6,874 nt of DNA from JAXDBM01 sp964460245 (GTDB lineage: Bacteria > Desulfobacterota > Syntrophia > Syntrophales > Fen-1087): assembly GCA_964460245.1 (NCBI GenBank), contig CAYWTL010000102.1:1-6874 (forward strand), in the 5' to 3' direction. The notes under the pieces were generated by a model. It saw only the letters and a program-made list of their open reading frames with translations, searched no databases and had not been told where the DNA came from. Both the position numbers and the translations under genes were made by a program. Positions 5,713-6,874 of this stretch are shown in pieces (positions within the stretch are counted from its first letter, which is position 1; each line of letters begins with the position of its first letter).

Positions 5713-5752
5713 AAGGTCGGGATCGCCCCTACCGGACCTTGGCGCCGGTTTT
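5713..5752 (+). terminator. weak candidate terminator hairpins between aldolase and metG
   Basis: Just after the aldolase stop, AAGGTC (5713-5718) can pair with GACCTT (5735-5740). An alternative stem, ACCGG (5731-5735) with CCGGT (5745-5749), is followed by a short T-run (5749-5752). The two stems are mutually exclusive because they share 5735. The structures run into the 3' end of metG. The short stem and only four T make this weak, but it is the sole terminator-like candidate between the two convergent genes. Confidence 0.25.
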
Positions 5753-6874
5753 GGGGTCGCGGTCGAAGGAGACCAGCGTCAGGCCCGCTTCCGTGTCCGT
5801 GGCCAGCAGCATGCCGTGGGACTCCACGCCCATCAGCTTCGTCGGTTTCAGGTTGACGACAACGACGATGCTTTTCCCGACGATCTCCTCCGGCTTGTAG
5901 TCCTTGCCCATCCCGGCGACGATGGTCCGCTCCTCGCCCACGTCGATCTTCAGTTTCAGGAGCTTGTTCGATTTCGGCACGGCCTCGGCGGCCAGGACCT
6001 TTGCCACCCGAAGGTCGATCTTCTCGAAGTCCTCGTAGCTGATCTCCGCCTTCGCGGCGGCCATTTCCGGTTTTTTCTCTTCCATTTTTTCTTCCTTCTT
6101 GAATTCCACCCGGGGGAACAGGGCCTCTCCGCGCGATAGTGCGCAGCCCGGCCGCAGGCCGCCCCAATTCCGGATGGTGTCGAAATTCTGTCCCGTCGCG
6201 TCGGCAATTCCGATCTGCTCCATGATCTTTTGCGACGATCCCGGCATGAACGGGGCGATGAAGACGGCAATGATCCGCAGGGACTCCAGAAGGTTGTAGA
6301 GAATGGTTTCCAGCCTTTCCCGGTTGGCCGGGTCTTTGGCCAGCGTCCAGGGCTCCCGCTCCACGATGTATTTGTTGGTGACGTTGATGAACTCCCACAC
6401 GGCCATGAGCGCCTTGTGGAGGCCCAGTTCGCTGAAGCAGTTTTCCACCTCCGCGAGCACCCGCTGCGCCGTTTCCGTCAGGATTCGGTCCTCTTCGGCG
6501 GGGGCTTTCGGCGCGGGCGCCTTTCCGTCTCCGTATTTGAGGGCCATCGTGAGGCTGCGGCTCACCAGATTGCCCAGATCGTTGGCCAGGTCGGCGTTGA
6601 TCCGCTGGACGAAACTCTCTTCGCTGAAGCTGGAATCGAGCCCGAACACCATGTCCCGAAGCAGGAAGTATCGAAAGGGATCGAGTCCGTATTTGTCCTT
6701 CAGGTCCAGGGGCTTGACGACGTTTCCCAGGCTCTTGGACATCTTGCTCTGGTCCACGTTCCAGTAACCGTGGACGTTCAGGTGGCGGTAGGGTTCGATC
6801 CCGGCCGCCTTGAGCATCGTCGGCCAGTAGATGCCGTGGGGTTTCAGGATGTCCTTGGCGATGAGGTGTTGCGC
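5729..6874 (-). CDS. metG: methionyl-tRNA synthetase, C-terminal part (5' end outside window)
   Basis: The visible 381 residues are the C-terminal part of MetRS, which charges tRNA-Met and initiator tRNA with methionine. The frame is open to the window edge, so roughly the first 300 residues, including the HIGH motif, are missing. The visible part begins with HLIAKDILKPHGIYWP, a MetRS active-site block. The KMSKS loop follows at 44-48, then LDPFRYFLLRD in the connecting region. The helical anticodon-binding domain includes NKYIVEREPW (167-176), with the Asn and Trp positions that read the CAU anticodon. A Lys/Glu/Ala-rich linker (about 258-276) joins a C-terminal EMAP/Trbp111-type tRNA-binding domain (about 278-381; DLRVAKV, VAGMGKDY, NLKPTKLMGVESHGM). 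That fused domain typically mediates dimerisation and tRNA binding. The stop is TAG at 5729-5731, 17 bases from the convergent aldolase stop. Nothing looks broken. Confidence 0.97.
   Translation of the reverse strand, partial: AQHLIAKDILKPHGIYWPTMLKAAGIEPYRHLNVHGYWNVDQSKMSKSLGNVVKPLDLKDKYGLDPFRYFLLRDMVFGLDSSFSEESFVQRINADLANDLGNLVSRSLTMALKYGDGKAPAPKAPAEEDRILTETAQRVLAEVENCFSELGLHKALMAVWEFINVTNKYIVEREPWTLAKDPANRERLETILYNLLESLRIIAVFIAPFMPGSSQKIMEQIGIADATGQNFDTIRNWGGLRPGCALSRGEALFPRVEFKKEEKMEEKKPEMAAAKAEISYEDFEKIDLRVAKVLAAEAVPKSNKLLKLKIDVGEERTIVAGMGKDYKPEEIVGKSIVVVVNLKPTKLMGVESHGMLLATDTEAGLTLVSFDRDPKTGAKVR

Noticed and set aside
4992..6398. A 468-codon minus-strand frame running across the aldolase and metG 3' ends
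   Set aside because: It overlaps two well-supported genes in another frame, and its product is Arg/Gly/Pro-rich with no recognisable domain.
1..6874. CRISPR array, insertion sequence, phage or toxin-antitoxin content
   Set aside because: I saw no regularly spaced repeats, transposase, terminal inverted repeats, or short paired genes; apart from the described gaps the window is ordinary core genes.

Overview
This is a GC-rich, densely packed bacterial chromosome segment that looks like a housekeeping and central-metabolism region. It shows no phage, transposon, CRISPR or defence signature. The gene set (a TonB-type energy transducer, a bacterial MetG with a fused C-terminal tRNA-binding domain, a CPSF73-like beta-CASP hydrolase, and a class I sugar bisphosphatase beside an unusually long class II aldolase) points to a Gram-negative bacterium. 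By general impression it resembles an anaerobic Desulfobacterota (former Deltaproteobacteria, Syntrophia-like) genome. That lineage is an inference; no marker here proves it.

Layout, left to right. (1) The 5' two-thirds of a tRNA-Ser with anticodon CGA lies on the minus strand at the left edge and runs off the window. It sits 11 bases after tadA (minus), the tRNA adenosine deaminase, so the two are probably co-transcribed. (2) A divergent intergenic region (540-757) carries promoter-like elements for both directions and a perfect inverted repeat just before the start codon of a small TonB-like protein (758-1339, plus). (3) Tail-to-tail with it, only 12 bases away, is a 535-residue MBL-fold/beta-CASP RNA-processing-type hydrolase (1352-2959, minus). 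(4) The 355-base gap 2960-3314 is not empty. It holds an ATG-less minus-strand reading frame with a recognisable Rossmann (TrkA-N-like) segment, probably a gene remnant. It also has promoter-like sequences facing both ways and an 8-bp perfect inverted repeat. (5) A plus-strand pair follows: a class I FBPase-family enzyme whose active-site motifs resemble sedoheptulose-1,7-bisphosphatase, and a 462-residue class II aldolase 69 bases downstream. (6) Convergent with the aldolase, 17 bases away, is the 3' portion of metG (minus), which is cut by the right edge.

How they work together: the bisphosphatase and aldolase form the clearest functional unit. A class II aldolase makes fructose-1,6-bisphosphate, and in some pathways sedoheptulose-1,7-bisphosphate, and the neighbouring phosphatase makes the step irreversible. 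This could serve gluconeogenesis, or a transaldolase-independent route to pentoses. tadA, tRNA-Ser and metG belong to translation, while the beta-CASP protein is probably an RNA nuclease. I see no clearly novel multi-gene system. The points most worth checking are the SBPase-like phosphatase/long-aldolase pair and the decayed Rossmann fragment in the 2960-3183 leader.
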